From assembly GCF_900450705.1 (NCBI RefSeq), contig NZ_UGHK01000002.1, forward strand, positions 744,001-808,000: a stretch of DNA of 64,000 bases. The letters are read 5' to 3'. Both the position numbers and the translations under genes were made by a program. Source of the stretch: Avibacterium paragallinarum (GTDB lineage: Bacteria > Pseudomonadota > Gammaproteobacteria > Enterobacterales > Pasteurellaceae). The stretch's first letter is position 1; each line of letters starts with the position of its first letter. This document shows, one piece after another, positions 18,627 to 27,732 of this stretch. The notes beneath the pieces were generated by a model. It had not been told where the DNA came from. It saw only the letters and a list, made by a program, of their open reading frames with translations, and ran no database searches.

Positions 18627-19332
18627 TTACTCATTTAGCTTCCTCCAAATTGGTTTAAGTATTCCACAGCTATTTAACTCATAATCAAATACGATAGAAT
18701 GGGGTTTAAATAAATCACTATACGGTCTTTCCCCTATCCCGGCAGTATAAATAGTATCAATTATACCAAAACCTGCCACATCAACTCTATTCTGCTCATT
18801 AAACAAAAAAGAGTCATCATTTAAATAATATATGTCCCCAAAATCATCAAAAAGCACGGCTTCCGAATCAAAATCAATAGGCTCTCCATTATACAACCTT
18901 CCATTCAATTTATCTCTCACAAATGATATATACAAATCACCAAAGCTACTACTACGCCTATGATCTTCCCCTGAGATAAAATGCTCATGCTCATACGTTA
19001 GAAATAAACGATTAAACTCTTCAGGAGTAAATTTTTTATCCAAAACCCAAACTTGACAATAATCACCACTACCACGACAAAAACCGTTGTGTATCTGAAT
19101 AAACTCTACTTGAGCAAAATAATCACCTACAATTTGATTTTTCACTATATGCCTAAATTCTTTTTCATCATAATGGACAAACTTTTTTGGCAACACTTTC
19201 AAATTTTCTTATTTCTTTAGGTTCGTATATTATCCAACTTATACCAATCCATATGAGTGCTATTAGATAAAAAGATACAAATACCCAAAAAATCGCTTTC
19301 AACCCACAAACAATATGCCTTACTTTACACAT
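18627..19332 (-). pseudogene. Frameshifted copy of the 231-aa candidate immunity gene
   Basis: The sequence aligns along its whole length with 16338-17033. The start (19332) and membrane helix are present in one frame and the remaining 191 residues in another. The cause is one extra G in the segment ATAATGGACAAAC near 19174 (ATAATGACAAAC in the intact copy). Several substitutions are present further on (for example QNRVDVAGFGIID). The gene overlaps the end of stub 3 just as its paralogue overlaps stub 2. Confidence 0.75.
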
Positions 19333-19576
19333 GGATATTCCTTAAATTGACTTTACCACTTTCCCTCACAACCATTGCCGAAAAGCCACTTGCTGTTTCG
19401 AGTTGTTGATCTAAAACTTCATAAGTATCCAAAAATTGATCTATTTGTGATTCTGTTAGCTGTCTATCTTCTGTTATTTTTTTCCTAATTTTTCCTTGCT
19501 CTATCAGAACTCCATTAGCACTAAAAAAATCAATATAAGAAGCAGTTGCCAGTAAAGCCTTGTTTCCACCAGTCAT
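19325..19576 (-). pseudogene. N-terminal stub 3 of lipase-like secreted protein
   Basis: This 83-residue frame begins MTGGNKALLATASYIDFFSANG. It shares the second half (TESQIDQFLDTYEVLDQQLE to VVRESGKVNLRNIHV) with stub 2 but differs over residues 20-40. The same post-RES deletion junction is present. No catalytic part remains. Confidence 0.68.
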
Positions 19577-19589
19577 AATAACCTCCTAA

Positions 19590-19690
19590 CTAAAAATTAT
19601 AATTTTTTTGCCAAAATTCTTCCAATTTTGAAGACTTTATCATCCTAATTCCTAAAAAATAAAATAAGAATTTTGATTTTTTATATTTAG
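19590..19690 (-). pseudogene. C-terminal remnant of the 189-aa gene family
   Basis: A short open stretch encodes KSSKLEEFWQKNYNF and then a stop just before stub 3, matching the end KLKSFWQKNYNF of the two 189-aa proteins. Everything upstream is lost, close to the insertion site of IS1016 copy 2. Confidence 0.6.
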
Positions 19691-19706
19691 GCTGTTAATA
19701 ATATTA

Positions 19707-20425
19707 GGGGCTGTCCTAGATAACAACTAAAAAATCTATTTAGGTTAGAATGAACCAATGAGAAAAAGTCGTCTAAGTCAGCACAAACAAAATAAACTCA
19801 TTGAGCTATTTGTTGCAGGTGTTACTGCAAGGACAGCAGCAGAGTTAGTCAATGTAAACAAAACGACTGCCGCATATTACTTTCATCGTTTATGCCAACT
19901 CATCTATCAAAACAGCCTTCACTTAGAGATGTTTGAAGGTGAAATTGAAGCCGATGAAAGTTATTTTGGCGGTGCTCGCAAAGGCAAACGTGGTCGTGGT
20001 GCGGCAGGGAAAATTGCGGTATTCGGGCTTCTCAAGCGCAATGGCAAGGTTTATACCGTTGCGGTTCCAAATACGCAATCTGCCACCTTGTTACCCATTA
20101 TTCGGGAGCAGGTAAAGCCTGATAGTATTGTTTACACCGATAATTATCGTAGTTATGACGTGCTTGATGTGAGTGAATTTAGTCATTTTCGTATCAATCA
20201 CAGCACACATTTTGCTGAAAATCATAACCACATTAACGGAATTGAGAATTTTTGGAGCCAAGCAAAACGCCATTTACGAAAATTTAATGGTATCCCAAAA
20301 GCGCATTTTGAGCTTTATTTAAAGGAATGTGAATGGCGTTTTAATTACAGCAACATAAAAAGTCAAATTTCTATTTTAAAACAATTGGTTAAAGGGAGTT
20401 TAGTCTAGTTATCTAGGACAGCCCC
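19707..20425 (+). mobile_element. IS1016-like element, copy 2
   Basis: A 719-bp element with the same perfect 18-bp inverted ends as copy 1. The 8-bp target duplication TAATATTA is at 19699-19706 and 20426-20433. Confidence 0.96.
19758..20408 (+). CDS. IS1595-family transposase (IS1016 type), copy 2
   Basis: An intact 216-residue DDE transposase, identical to copy 1 except for one Arg-to-Cys change in the segment HRLCQ (about residue 45) and a silent change near 20278. It marks the boundary between the RTX-associated array and the speF locus. Confidence 0.95.
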   Translation: MRKSRLSQHKQNKLIELFVAGVTARTAAELVNVNKTTAAYYFHRLCQLIYQNSLHLEMFEGEIEADESYFGGARKGKRGRGAAGKIAVFGLLKRNGKVYTVAVPNTQSATLLPIIREQVKPDSIVYTDNYRSYDVLDVSEFSHFRINHSTHFAENHNHINGIENFWSQAKRHLRKFNGIPKAHFELYLKECEWRFNYSNIKSQISILKQLVKGSLV

Positions 20426-20527
20426 TAATATTAAATACTTTTTCAATTATTTTGTGTTAATTAATTGTCAAATAATATTTAAATAAAAGTTATATTCAAT
20501 AAGAATAAAAACCTCATACCGAATAAA

Positions 20528-20543
20528 AGTGATCGAGATCACA
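20528..20543. promoter_or_regulatory. Probable CRP binding site upstream of speF leader
   Basis: The palindrome AGTGATCGAGATCACA fits the CRP consensus (GTGA-N6-TCAC) well. It lies about 110 bp upstream of the first leader start codon. This suggests catabolite control of ornithine decarboxylase; crp itself is at about 62 kb in this window. Confidence 0.6.
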
Positions 20544-20639
20544 TAATATAAATTTCATTCTTGAAAACCGATCTCTTATACATAATAATTCACTTGGGTC
20601 TTAGCTTAGACTTAACCTAGTATAAATTCGGAGGAAATT

Positions 20640-20693
20640 ATGCTAAACAAACAAACAAACAAACAAACAAACAAACAAAAAGTATCATATTGA
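20640..20693 (+). CDS. Upstream leader ORF with AAAC repeats (one repeat out of frame with SpeFL)
   Basis: A strong ribosome site (GGAGG, ending 6 nt upstream) precedes ATG at 20640. The frame reads MLNKQTNKQTNKQKVSY and stops at 20691-20693. Codons 3-12 are made of the tandem AAAC tract. The SpeFL frame is open upstream of its own ATG through the whole repeat, encoding KYHIEYNPGKGISL before MAHIRR. Loss of one AAAC unit, or gain of two, would fuse this start to SpeFL as one leader of about 60 residues. In the present state (eight units) translation from this start terminates 29 nt before the SpeFL ATG. Confidence 0.65.
   Translation: MLNKQTNKQTNKQKVSY
20645..20676 (+). repeat. Tetranucleotide tract (AAAC)8
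   Basis: Eight perfect AAAC units lie directly after the second codon of the leader ORF at 20640. Tetranucleotide tracts within 5' coding regions are the classic phase-variation switch of Haemophilus species through slipped-strand mispairing. Confidence 0.95.
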
Positions 20694-20721
20694 ATACAAC
20701 CCTGGTAAAGGGATTTCTTTA

Positions 20722-20829
20722 ATGGCTCATATTCGCCGTACTCGTCATATTATGATGCCTTCTCACCGTTCTTGTTTTTCCTATTCTCTATTTTCTTCTC
20801 AGAGTGGTTCTTCTGATTATCTAATCTAG
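20722..20829 (+). CDS. speFL: SpeFL-type ornithine-sensing leader peptide
   Basis: This 35-residue ORF begins MAHIRRTRHIMMPSHRS and lies 148 nt upstream of speF. The HIRRTRHIM core matches the sensor of enterobacterial SpeFL (HIRRT-HIM). In that system the nascent peptide captures ornithine in the ribosome exit tunnel, stalls the ribosome and induces speF by blocking termination downstream. The C-terminal part (CFSYSLFSSQSGSSDYLI) lacks the Phe-Asn-Ala-Arg ending known from E. coli, but FxxxLF spacing is similar. No good ribosome site precedes this internal ATG (the upstream bases read GGGATTTCTTTA). Translation from the upstream repeat-containing start therefore probably matters. Recognition of the core is firm; the mechanism here is inferred. 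Confidence 0.8.
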   Translation: MAHIRRTRHIMMPSHRSCFSYSLFSSQSGSSDYLI

Positions 20830-20844
20830 TCAGAAGTGTTTTTC
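20810..20844 (+). terminator. Hairpin with T-run overlapping the end of the speF leader ORF
   Basis: The stem CTTCTGA / TCAGAAG has a 13-nt loop and is followed by TGTTTTTC. It overlaps the last codons of SpeFL. A ribosome stalled on or near the end of SpeFL would cover it, so it may act as attenuator; in E. coli the equivalent step is Rho-dependent. Confidence 0.5.
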
Positions 20845-20977
20845 TTTGATTAATTTTAATTATTTATTATATAAATAATTAAATGATATTTCTAAATCAT
20901 ATTATTTATAGCCAGAATAAAAAATATTTTTTATTCCAAGTAATTTATTTATTAAATAATAAATAGAGGATTTAATT

Positions 20978-23140
20978 ATGTCAATTTTAAAAATCGCACA
21001 TAGCCAAGACGTTAAACAGTATTTTTCAACACAACGAGAATTGGTATTAATTGAACAGACAGACTTCACTGATATTGGGGCTATTATTCTTGATGCTAAT
21101 GATATTGAAAAATATCTTGATCGTATATTAAACACTGAATTTAATATTCCTATTTTCGTTGTCTTACAAGAAAAACAAACGTTAAATCAACAATATTTCG
21201 ATAAGGTATTTCATATCCAAGATCTAAATAGTTATGATCTACACCTTTATAGCAGACAAATTGAAACTGCTGTAAAACTCTATGAAGAAAAAATGCTTCC
21301 GCCTTTCTTCAAAATGCTCAGTGAATATGTTGAGATGGGAAATATTGCTTTCGACTGTCCCGGACATCAAGGCGGTCAATATTACCGTAAGCATCCAGCG
21401 GGGCGATTCTTATATGATTTCTATGGGGAGAATATTTTCCGTTCCGATATTTGCAATGCCGATGTGAAACTTGGCGATTTGCTTATTCACGAAGGAGCAG
21501 CTTGTGAGGCTCAGAAACACGCTGCCAACGTATTCAATGCTGATAAAACCTATTTTGTCTTAAATGGTACTTCAGCGGCAAATAAGGTAGTACTCAATGC
21601 GTTGCTTTCACTAGGTGATCTTGTGTTATTTGATCGCAATAATCATAAATCCAATCATCACGGTGCATTAATCCAAGCGGGAGCAACGCCTATTTATTTA
21701 GAAACTGCAAGAAACCCTTTCGGTTTCATCGGTGGAATTGATAGCCATTGCTTTGAAGAAACCTATTTAAAATCATTGATAAAAGAGACCGCACCTGAAA
21801 AATTAGCATTACAACGTCCATTCCGTTTAGCGGTAATACAGCTTGGTACTTACGATGGTACGATTTATAATGCTCGACAAGTTGTTGATAAAATAGGTCA
21901 TCTTTGCGATTACATTCTCTTTGATTCTGCTTGGGTGGGTTATGAGCAATTCATTCCGATGATGAAAGATAGCTCTCCACTTCTTTTAGAATTAAATGAG
22001 CAGGATCCTGGTATCTTCGTTACTCAATCAGTTCATAAACAACAAGCGGGCTTTTCTCAAGCTTCACAAATCCACAAAAAAGATAAGCATATAAAAGGTC
22101 AAGCACATTATCTTAATCATAAACGTCTTAACAATGCTTTTATGCTGCACGCTTCAACCAGCCCATTTTATCCTCTCTTTGCAACACTAGATGTCAATGC
22201 AAAAATTCAAGGCAGTGCTGCAGGTCGCCGTCTTTGGGATGACTGTGTAAAAATCGGAATAGAAACACGAAAAATGCTCCTAAATACCTGTGAGTTGATC
22301 CGTCCATTCATTCCTACCACGATAAATGGGAAAAAATGGCAGGATTATGATACTGAGGAAATATCAACGAATCTTGAATTTTTTAAATTCCATTCTCATG
22401 ATACTTGGCATAAATTCGAAGGCTATGCAGAAGATCAATATTTTGTTGATCCTTGTAAATTATTGCTCACAACACTAGGTATTAGTCTTGAAAATGGCGA
22501 ATATGAATCATTTGGTATTCCTGCCACAATTCTTGCTAATTATTTACGCGAGAACGGGATTATCCCTGAAAAATGTGATTTAAACTCTATTCTCTTCCTT
22601 CTTACTCCAGCTGAGACACTCACTAAAATGCAAACATTAGTTGCTCAGATTGCACTCTTTGAAAAACACATTAAACAAGATTCTCCGCTCCAAGAAGTCT
22701 TGCCTACCCTGTATAGAAATAATGAAGAGCGTTATCAGGGGTATACCATTCGCCAACTTTGTCAAGAGATGCACGCTCTTTATGTCAGCCGTAATGTAAA
22801 ACAGCTACAAAAAGATCTTTTCCGCAAAGCAACATTCCCTGAGTATGTGATTAATCCTCAAACAGCCAATATTGAGCTTATCCGCAATCAGGTAGAACTG
22901 ATCCCACTTTCTGACATTGTTGGACGCGTTGCTGCAGAAGGGGCATTGCCTTATCCACCAAGCGTACTCTGTGTTGTTCCGGGTGAGAAATGGAGTGTTA
23001 CCGCACAACAATATTTCCTTGCATTAGAAGAAGGGATTAATACCTTGCCAGGCTTTGCCCCAGAAATTCAAGGCGTTTATCTCCAGAAAGAGAGCGATGG
23101 TCGCACCCGTGCCTACGGATATGTATTAACAAACTACTAA
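20978..23140 (+). CDS. speF: Inducible ornithine decarboxylase SpeF
   Basis: This 720-residue PLP enzyme of the prokaryotic Orn/Lys/Arg decarboxylase (fold-type I) family has the usual length. An N-terminal wing domain (about 1-105) is followed by the PLP-binding core with DCPGHQGGQYYRKHPAGR, LNGTSAANKVV, FDRNNHKSNHHGA, the Asp of LFDSAWVGYEQF and the Schiff-base Lys in TQSVHKQQAGFSQ (about residue 355). A C-terminal domain completes it. It converts ornithine to putrescine and CO2 in the cytoplasm, consuming a proton, and normally works with PotE, encoded next. A ribosome site (AGAGGA) precedes the ATG. Expression should depend on the upstream SpeFL leader and probably CRP. Confidence 0.95.
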   Translation: MSILKIAHSQDVKQYFSTQRELVLIEQTDFTDIGAIILDANDIEKYLDRILNTEFNIPIFVVLQEKQTLNQQYFDKVFHIQDLNSYDLHLYSRQIETAVKLYEEKMLPPFFKMLSEYVEMGNIAFDCPGHQGGQYYRKHPAGRFLYDFYGENIFRSDICNADVKLGDLLIHEGAACEAQKHAANVFNADKTYFVLNGTSAANKVVLNALLSLGDLVLFDRNNHKSNHHGALIQAGATPIYLETARNPFGFIGGIDSHCFEETYLKSLIKETAPEKLALQRPFRLAVIQLGTYDGTIYNARQVVDKIGHLCDYILFDSAWVGYEQFIPMMKDSSPLLLELNEQDPGIFVTQSVHKQQAGFSQASQIHKKDKHIKGQAHYLNHKRLNNAFMLHASTSPFYPLFATLDVNAKIQGSAAGRRLWDDCVKIGIETRKMLLNTCELIRPFIPTTINGKKWQDYDTEEISTNLEFFKFHSHDTWHKFEGYAEDQYFVDPCKLLLTTLGISLENGEYESFGIPATILANYLRENGIIPEKCDLNSILFLLTPAETLTKMQTLVAQIALFEKHIKQDSPLQEVLPTLYRNNEERYQGYTIRQLCQEMHALYVSRNVKQLQKDLFRKATFPEYVINPQTANIELIRNQVELIPLSDIVGRVAAEGALPYPPSVLCVVPGEKWSVTAQQYFLALEEGINTLPGFAPEIQGVYLQKESDGRTRAYGYVLTNY

Positions 23141-23153
23141 TCATTTGAATTAG

Positions 23154-23203
23154 AAAGTGCGGTCCAAAAAGACCAGAAATTTATCAAAAAACGACCGCAC
23201 TTT
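23154..23203. repeat. Inverted pair of uptake signals between speF and potE
   Basis: AAAGTGCGGTC and GACCGCACTTT form an 11-bp stem around a 28-nt loop. The pair may also act as a weak transcription terminator within the operon. Confidence 0.7.
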
Positions 23204-23216
23204 TAAGGAGTCTATT

Positions 23217-24538
23217 ATGAGTTCAAAAAATAATAAAATTGGCGTACTTCAACTTACCATTTTAACAATGGTGAATATGATGGGATCTGGCATTATTATG
23301 CTCCCGACTAAATTAGCAGAAATCGGTACGATTTCTATTGTTTCTTGGCTGGTGACAGCGGTAGGTTCAACCGCCCTTGCTTACGCGTTTGCACAATGCG
23401 GTATGTTTAGCAAGAAATCAGGAGGAATGGGGGGCTATGCCGAATACTCCTTTGGCAAGGCTGGAAATTTTATGGCTAATTATACTTATGGCGTTTCACT
23501 CATTATCGCCAATACCGCTATTGCAATTTCAGCTGTTGGTTATGGTTCCGAATTATTAGGCACAGCCCTATCTCCAATTAGTATTGCTATCTGGACAATT
23601 TTTACATTATGGTTAGCAACTATTCTCAACTTTGGGGGCCTCGCATTACCGGAAATATTAGCTCATTTACCATTTGGGGAGTCATTATTCCTGTTGTAGG
23701 TCTTTGCCTCATCGGTTGGTATTGGTTTGATGGCTCAATGTATATCAATGCGTGGAATCCTCATAATGTCCCTACTTTTGAAGCGATTAGTGTTTCTATT
23801 TCAATGACTTTGTGGGCATTTCTAGGGTTAGAATCCGCTTGTGCAAATACCGATGTGGTAGAAAATCCAGAAAAAAATGTCCCAATCGCGGTATTAGGAG
23901 GAACATTAGGGGCCGCCGTTATTTACATTGTTTCAACAAATGTCATCGCGGGTATTGTCCCTAATCTTGAATTAGCAAACTCTACTGCTCCCTTCGGTCT
24001 TGCATTCGCCCATATGTTTAATGAAACAACAGGTAAAGTGATTATGGGATTAATGGTCTTATCTTGCTTTGGCTCTCTACTTGGCTGGCAATTCACGATT
24101 GCACAGGTATTTAAATCCTCAGCTGAGGAAGGTTATTTTCCTTCTCTATTTAAAAAAGTCACCAGCAAGAATGCTCCAGTCATTGGAATGATCACGATTA
24201 CTGCAATTCAAACACTACTTGCTTTTATGACTATTAGCCCATCGTTAAATAAACAATTTAACGTACTCGTTGATCTTGCTGTAGTAACAAATGTGATTCC
24301 CTATTTGTTATCAATGGCAGCACTTGCGGTATTACTAAAATATTCCAATATCTCTCGCAATAAATACAAAATCACCTTATTTGTTGCCTTTATTGGTTCT
24401 TTATACAGCATCTATGCCCTTTATGCGGCTGGAGAACAAGCAATGCTTTATGGCTCAATTGTTACCTTTATTGGCTGGACGCTATATGGCTTTGTTTCTT
24501 ACAAATTTGATTATTCAGCAATAAACGCAAAAGGATAA
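23217..24538 (+). pseudogene. potE: Putrescine-ornithine antiporter PotE, frameshifted
   Basis: Two frames together encode a complete APC-family antiporter of about 440 residues. The first runs from ATG 23217 (MSSKNNKIGVLQLTILTMVNMMGSGIIMLP) and the second covers 23609-24538 (TLWAFLGLESACANTDVVENPEKNVPIAVLGG and onwards), both very similar to PotE. The switch occurs near 23632-23645, where ...AACTTTGGGGGCCTCGC should read with one more base to continue NFGGPRITG. The first frame runs on to a stop at 23699. The protein would exchange putrescine for ornithine across the inner membrane. A homopolymer-adjacent one-base loss could be a real mutation or a sequencing error. A terminator follows directly. 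Confidence 0.88.
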
Positions 24539-24543
24539 CTATA

Positions 24544-24594
24544 AAAAAGCTCCTAAAATTTGATCTGCCCCCCAAAAAAAATTAGGAGCTTTTT
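24544..24594. terminator. Strong bidirectional terminator after potE
   Basis: A 13-bp stem, AAAAAGCTCCTAA / TTAGGAGCTTTTT, separates potE from the oppositely oriented UPF0756 gene. Confidence 0.85.
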
Positions 24595-24627
24595 ATCTAA
24601 ACTGAAATACTGATAACTTATCCAGTA

Positions 24628-25083
24628 TTAAGCAGGCTTTCCTAACAATAACGATAAAATTCCTGCAGCGATGAGTGGTCCGACAGGAATTCCCCCTAGA
24701 AATGCCACGCCCAATATTGTTCCCACTAATAATCCCGTAAGCAATGTAGGTTGGGTTCCCATTAAGCTCACTCCCCTTCCACCAAGCCAAGCAACAAGAA
24801 TACCGACCCCAATTGCAGCAAACATTTTCCAGTTAAGCAACGCACTGAATTGGGGCAATGGGATTTTGCCAGAAATAATCGGGCTTAACACACCGATAGT
24901 TAAAATGATAATGCCAATATTTAGCCCATATTTTTCCATAAAAGGAATATATTTCGCCAAAAAGGTTTGTTGCATTAGTAGCAAAATCGTAGCCGAAATG
25001 GTGATTGAACTGTTGTTACCTAGCACACCAAGCAAAATTAAAATCACCAGTAGCAAGGCGATCGCGTTAAATTGTAATGACAT
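24628..25083 (-). CDS. UPF0756 (DUF441) membrane protein
   Basis: The 151-residue hydrophobic protein starts [40 protein letters not shown], the hallmark of UPF0756/YeaL, and has four to five membrane segments. I chose the ATG at 25083 because it matches the family start. The frame is open further upstream (to about 25134), but that part crosses an uptake signal and has no family character. Function is unknown. The C-terminus ([22 protein letters not shown]) is intact. Confidence 0.88.
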   Translation of the reverse strand: MSLQFNAIALLLVILILLGVLGNNSSITISATILLLMQQTFLAKYIPFMEKYGLNIGIIILTIGVLSPIISGKIPLPQFSALLNWKMFAAIGVGILVAWLGGRGVSLMGTQPTLLTGLLVGTILGVAFLGGIPVGPLIAAGILSLLLGKPA

Positions 25084-25213
25084 CATTGCCTCGAAAACTC
25101 TCAAAAAAAGCACCGCACTTTTACTGTGCGTCAAATGCTGGGATTATACTCTTTTTATGAATTAGGAACATAAAAAATAAGGCTCATTATGAGCCTTATC
25201 AATCATTGCACTT

Positions 25214-27445
25214 TTATTGCACTTTAAACTTTAACAAGCGATTGGCATTACTCACCACAGTGATGGAAGACAACGCCATTGCCAGCCCACCAATCATTGG
25301 GTTAAGCAAAATACCAAACAAGGGATACAACAACCCTGCTGCAATGGGGATGCCTAAAATGTTGTAAATAAATGCACCGAACAGGTTTTGTTTCATATTG
25401 CGTAAAATGCCTTTGGACAGGCAAAGTGCGTCTGCAACGGCAGAAATGCTGTGTCGCATTAGGGTGAGCTCAGCAGTTTCGATGGCAATATCTGAACCGC
25501 TTCCCATTGCGATACTCACGTCAGCTTGTGCCAGTGCAGGCGCGTCGTTAATGCCGTCGCCCACCATTACCACTTTACGCCCTTGCTGTTGTAATGCTTT
25601 GATTACATTGGCTTTTTGTTCGGGTAAAACGCCAGCGATAACGCGATCAATGGCGGTATCTTTGGCTAAGAATTGTGCGGTTTTTTCTTGATCCCCCGTG
25701 AGCATTATTAGCTCATAACCTTGTTGATGTAGGCGTTGCAAGGCTTGCTCGCTGTCTTCTCTGAGCGGATCAGTAATGATGAACATTCCTGCTAATTGTT
25801 GATCAATGGCGAGAAAGACAACGGTCGCCCCCACTGCGGTTTCTTGTTGGAAAATTCCCATTGCGGGCTGAATGTCCACGCCCTGCTGTGCCATTAAAGT
25901 GCGGTTGCCTAGAATGGCATTTTTTCCGTCCACCACACCACTCACGCCTACCCCTTGCAAGGTGTTAAATTCGTCTAATGCTTTGATTGAAAAGCCTTTT
26001 TCTTGGTTAAACTGTACAATACCTTTGGCTAAAGGGTGGCTTGCACCTTGTTCTAAACTTGCGGCGAACTCACTCACTTGTTGTTCATTGTAATCATTAA
26101 AACAATAAAGTGCGGTTACTTTTGGCGAGCCTTTTGTGAGCGTGCCTGTTTTGTCGAACACGATGGTATCGGCGGTGGCGGCTTTTTGTAATGCGTCTGC
26201 ATCACGCACTAATATGCCTAGCTCCGCTGCCCGTCCAATACCTGAAATAATCGACATCGGTGTCGCCAGCCCTAAGGCACAAGGGCAAGCAATAATCAGT
26301 ACGGTGGTAAAAATCACCAACGCATAAGAAAATTGCGGGGTTGGACCGTAAAGAAACCAAATTAACGCGGCGACTAACGCAATGGTAATCACCACAGGCA
26401 CAAAAACCCCTGCGATTTTATCCGCTAGTAGCCCGATTTTCGGCTTGCTACTCTGTGCCTGACGCACTAATTTGATGATATTCGCCAAGGTGGTTTGCTC
26501 GCCGATTTGTTCCGCTTGATAAAGCACCGAGCCGTCAGCTACCAATGTTCCCGCACTGAGCTTATCACCCCGCTGTTTTTGCACGGGGATTGGCTCGCCC
26601 GTGAGCATACTTTCATCAAACCAACCTTGCCCCTCGCGGATTGTGCCGTCCACCGCCACGCGTTCCCCCGTTTGCAAACGCAAAATCATTCCCGCTTTAA
26701 CCTCTGAAAGAGGAATATCCCGCGTGCTTTGCGAGGTAACGAGATGTACAATTTTAGGGGTGAGATCGAGCAATTTCCCCAACGCTTGCGAGGAATGTTG
26801 CTTGGCTTTCGCTTCAAACATTTTGCCTAAATTGATGAAACCGATGATCATTGCCGCCGCTTCAAAATAAAGGTGGCGTGCATTTTCAGGAAAAAACTCA
26901 GGCTTAAGACAAACAAACATTGAATAAAGCCACGCTGTGCCAGTTCCTAATGCCACAAGAGTATCCATCGTGGCTGTGCGATGAAGCAAATTCTGCCCCG
27001 CTTTTTGATAGAAATGCTTGCCCGTCAATATCATCACCAACAGCGTCGCCACGCCCACAATGAGCCAGTAAGGGCGATTGCTCGCATTCACTTGCATTGA
27101 GCCTCCGAGCAAGCCCCAAAGCATTAACGCCGCCCCAAATCCCAGTGCCACAAAGCCTTGCCATTTACGCTGATGGATTTCTTGGGTGGTTTTGCGTTGT
27201 TGCTTTTCCGCACGCAATGCTTGATCTTCCACCACTTCCGCCCCGTAGCCTGCTTGTTGTACCGCATTAACGAGAGATTGTGGCGTGGCATTGCCACTCA
27301 CCAAAGCGGTTTGTTCGGCTAAATTCACTTGCACTTGCGAAACCTGTGGTACGGCTTGCAACGCCTTTTGCACTTTGGCAACGCACGCGGCACAGCTTAA
27401 CCCCTCAAGTGAAAGCATTACCTGATCCTGATTTCCCACTACCAC
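25214..27445 (-). CDS. copA: Copper-exporting P1B-type ATPase CopA
   Basis: The 743-residue pump has one N-terminal heavy-metal-associated domain (about 9-75; metal site SCAAC), eight membrane segments, the actuator motif FDESMLTGEPIPV, the transmembrane metal site ACPCALGLATP, the phosphorylation motif DKTGTLTKG and the hinge VGDGINDAPALAQADVSIAMGSG. The CPC plus SCAAC pattern points to Cu+ export from the cytoplasm. Start choice is uncertain: the frame is open to a TGA overlapping the end of copZ, and the only good candidates are GTG 27445 or the ATG nine codons later. It lies 44 bp downstream of copZ and shares its promoter. Confidence 0.93.
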   Translation of the reverse strand: MVVGNQDQVMLSLEGLSCAACVAKVQKALQAVPQVSQVQVNLAEQTALVSGNATPQSLVNAVQQAGYGAEVVEDQALRAEKQQRKTTQEIHQRKWQGFVALGFGAALMLWGLLGGSMQVNASNRPYWLIVGVATLLVMILTGKHFYQKAGQNLLHRTATMDTLVALGTGTAWLYSMFVCLKPEFFPENARHLYFEAAAMIIGFINLGKMFEAKAKQHSSQALGKLLDLTPKIVHLVTSQSTRDIPLSEVKAGMILRLQTGERVAVDGTIREGQGWFDESMLTGEPIPVQKQRGDKLSAGTLVADGSVLYQAEQIGEQTTLANIIKLVRQAQSSKPKIGLLADKIAGVFVPVVITIALVAALIWFLYGPTPQFSYALVIFTTVLIIACPCALGLATPMSIISGIGRAAELGILVRDADALQKAATADTIVFDKTGTLTKGSPKVTALYCFNDYNEQQVSEFAASLEQGASHPLAKGIVQFNQEKGFSIKALDEFNTLQGVGVSGVVDGKNAILGNRTLMAQQGVDIQPAMGIFQQETAVGATVVFLAIDQQLAGMFIITDPLREDSEQALQRLHQQGYELIMLTGDQEKTAQFLAKDTAIDRVIAGVLPEQKANVIKALQQQGRKVVMVGDGINDAPALAQADVSIAMGSGSDIAIETAELTLMRHSISAVADALCLSKGILRNMKQNLFGAFIYNILGIPIAAGLLYPLFGILLNPMIGGLAMALSSITVVSNANRLLKFKVQ

Positions 27446-27489
27446 AGGATCAGGCGTTTCAAATTCTGTGGTGAGTTTGGGTAGTGGGG

Positions 27490-27699
27490 TTACTTTGCCT
27501 CATCAGCCAAGCGTGCTTGATAACCAGCCTCGACAATGGCATTAATCAGCACTTGCGGATCAACCTCGCCCTCGATAATGGCTTTATCTAAGCTCACTTC
27601 GGCTCGTTTCACGTCCGCAATGCCTTCTAACACTTTTTGCACAGATTTCACACAATGCTGACAAGATAATTCGCTTAACGCTAAAACAGTGGTTTTCAT
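27490..27699 (-). CDS. copZ: Copper chaperone CopZ-like HMA protein
   Basis: This 69-residue single heavy-metal-associated domain has the metal loop LSCQHCVKSVQ. The classic form is MxCxxC; here Leu-Ser precedes the first Cys, a tolerated variant. The rest shows the HMA fold pattern (VKRAEVSLDKAIIEG, VLINAIVEAGYQARLA). It is expected to carry Cu+ in the cytoplasm to CopA, encoded next. A good ribosome site (AAAGGAAAAAAG) precedes the ATG, and a MerR-type promoter lies directly upstream. Confidence 0.9.
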   Translation of the reverse strand: MKTTVLALSELSCQHCVKSVQKVLEGIADVKRAEVSLDKAIIEGEVDPQVLINAIVEAGYQARLADEAK

Positions 27700-27732
27700 T
27701 CTTTTTTCCTTTTGTAATTAAAAATTGTGCCT

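Noticed and set aside
20640-20680. AAAC tract or RTX repeats as a CRISPR array
   Set aside because: There are no spacers between units and no cas genes; the first is a simple-sequence tract and the second is coding.
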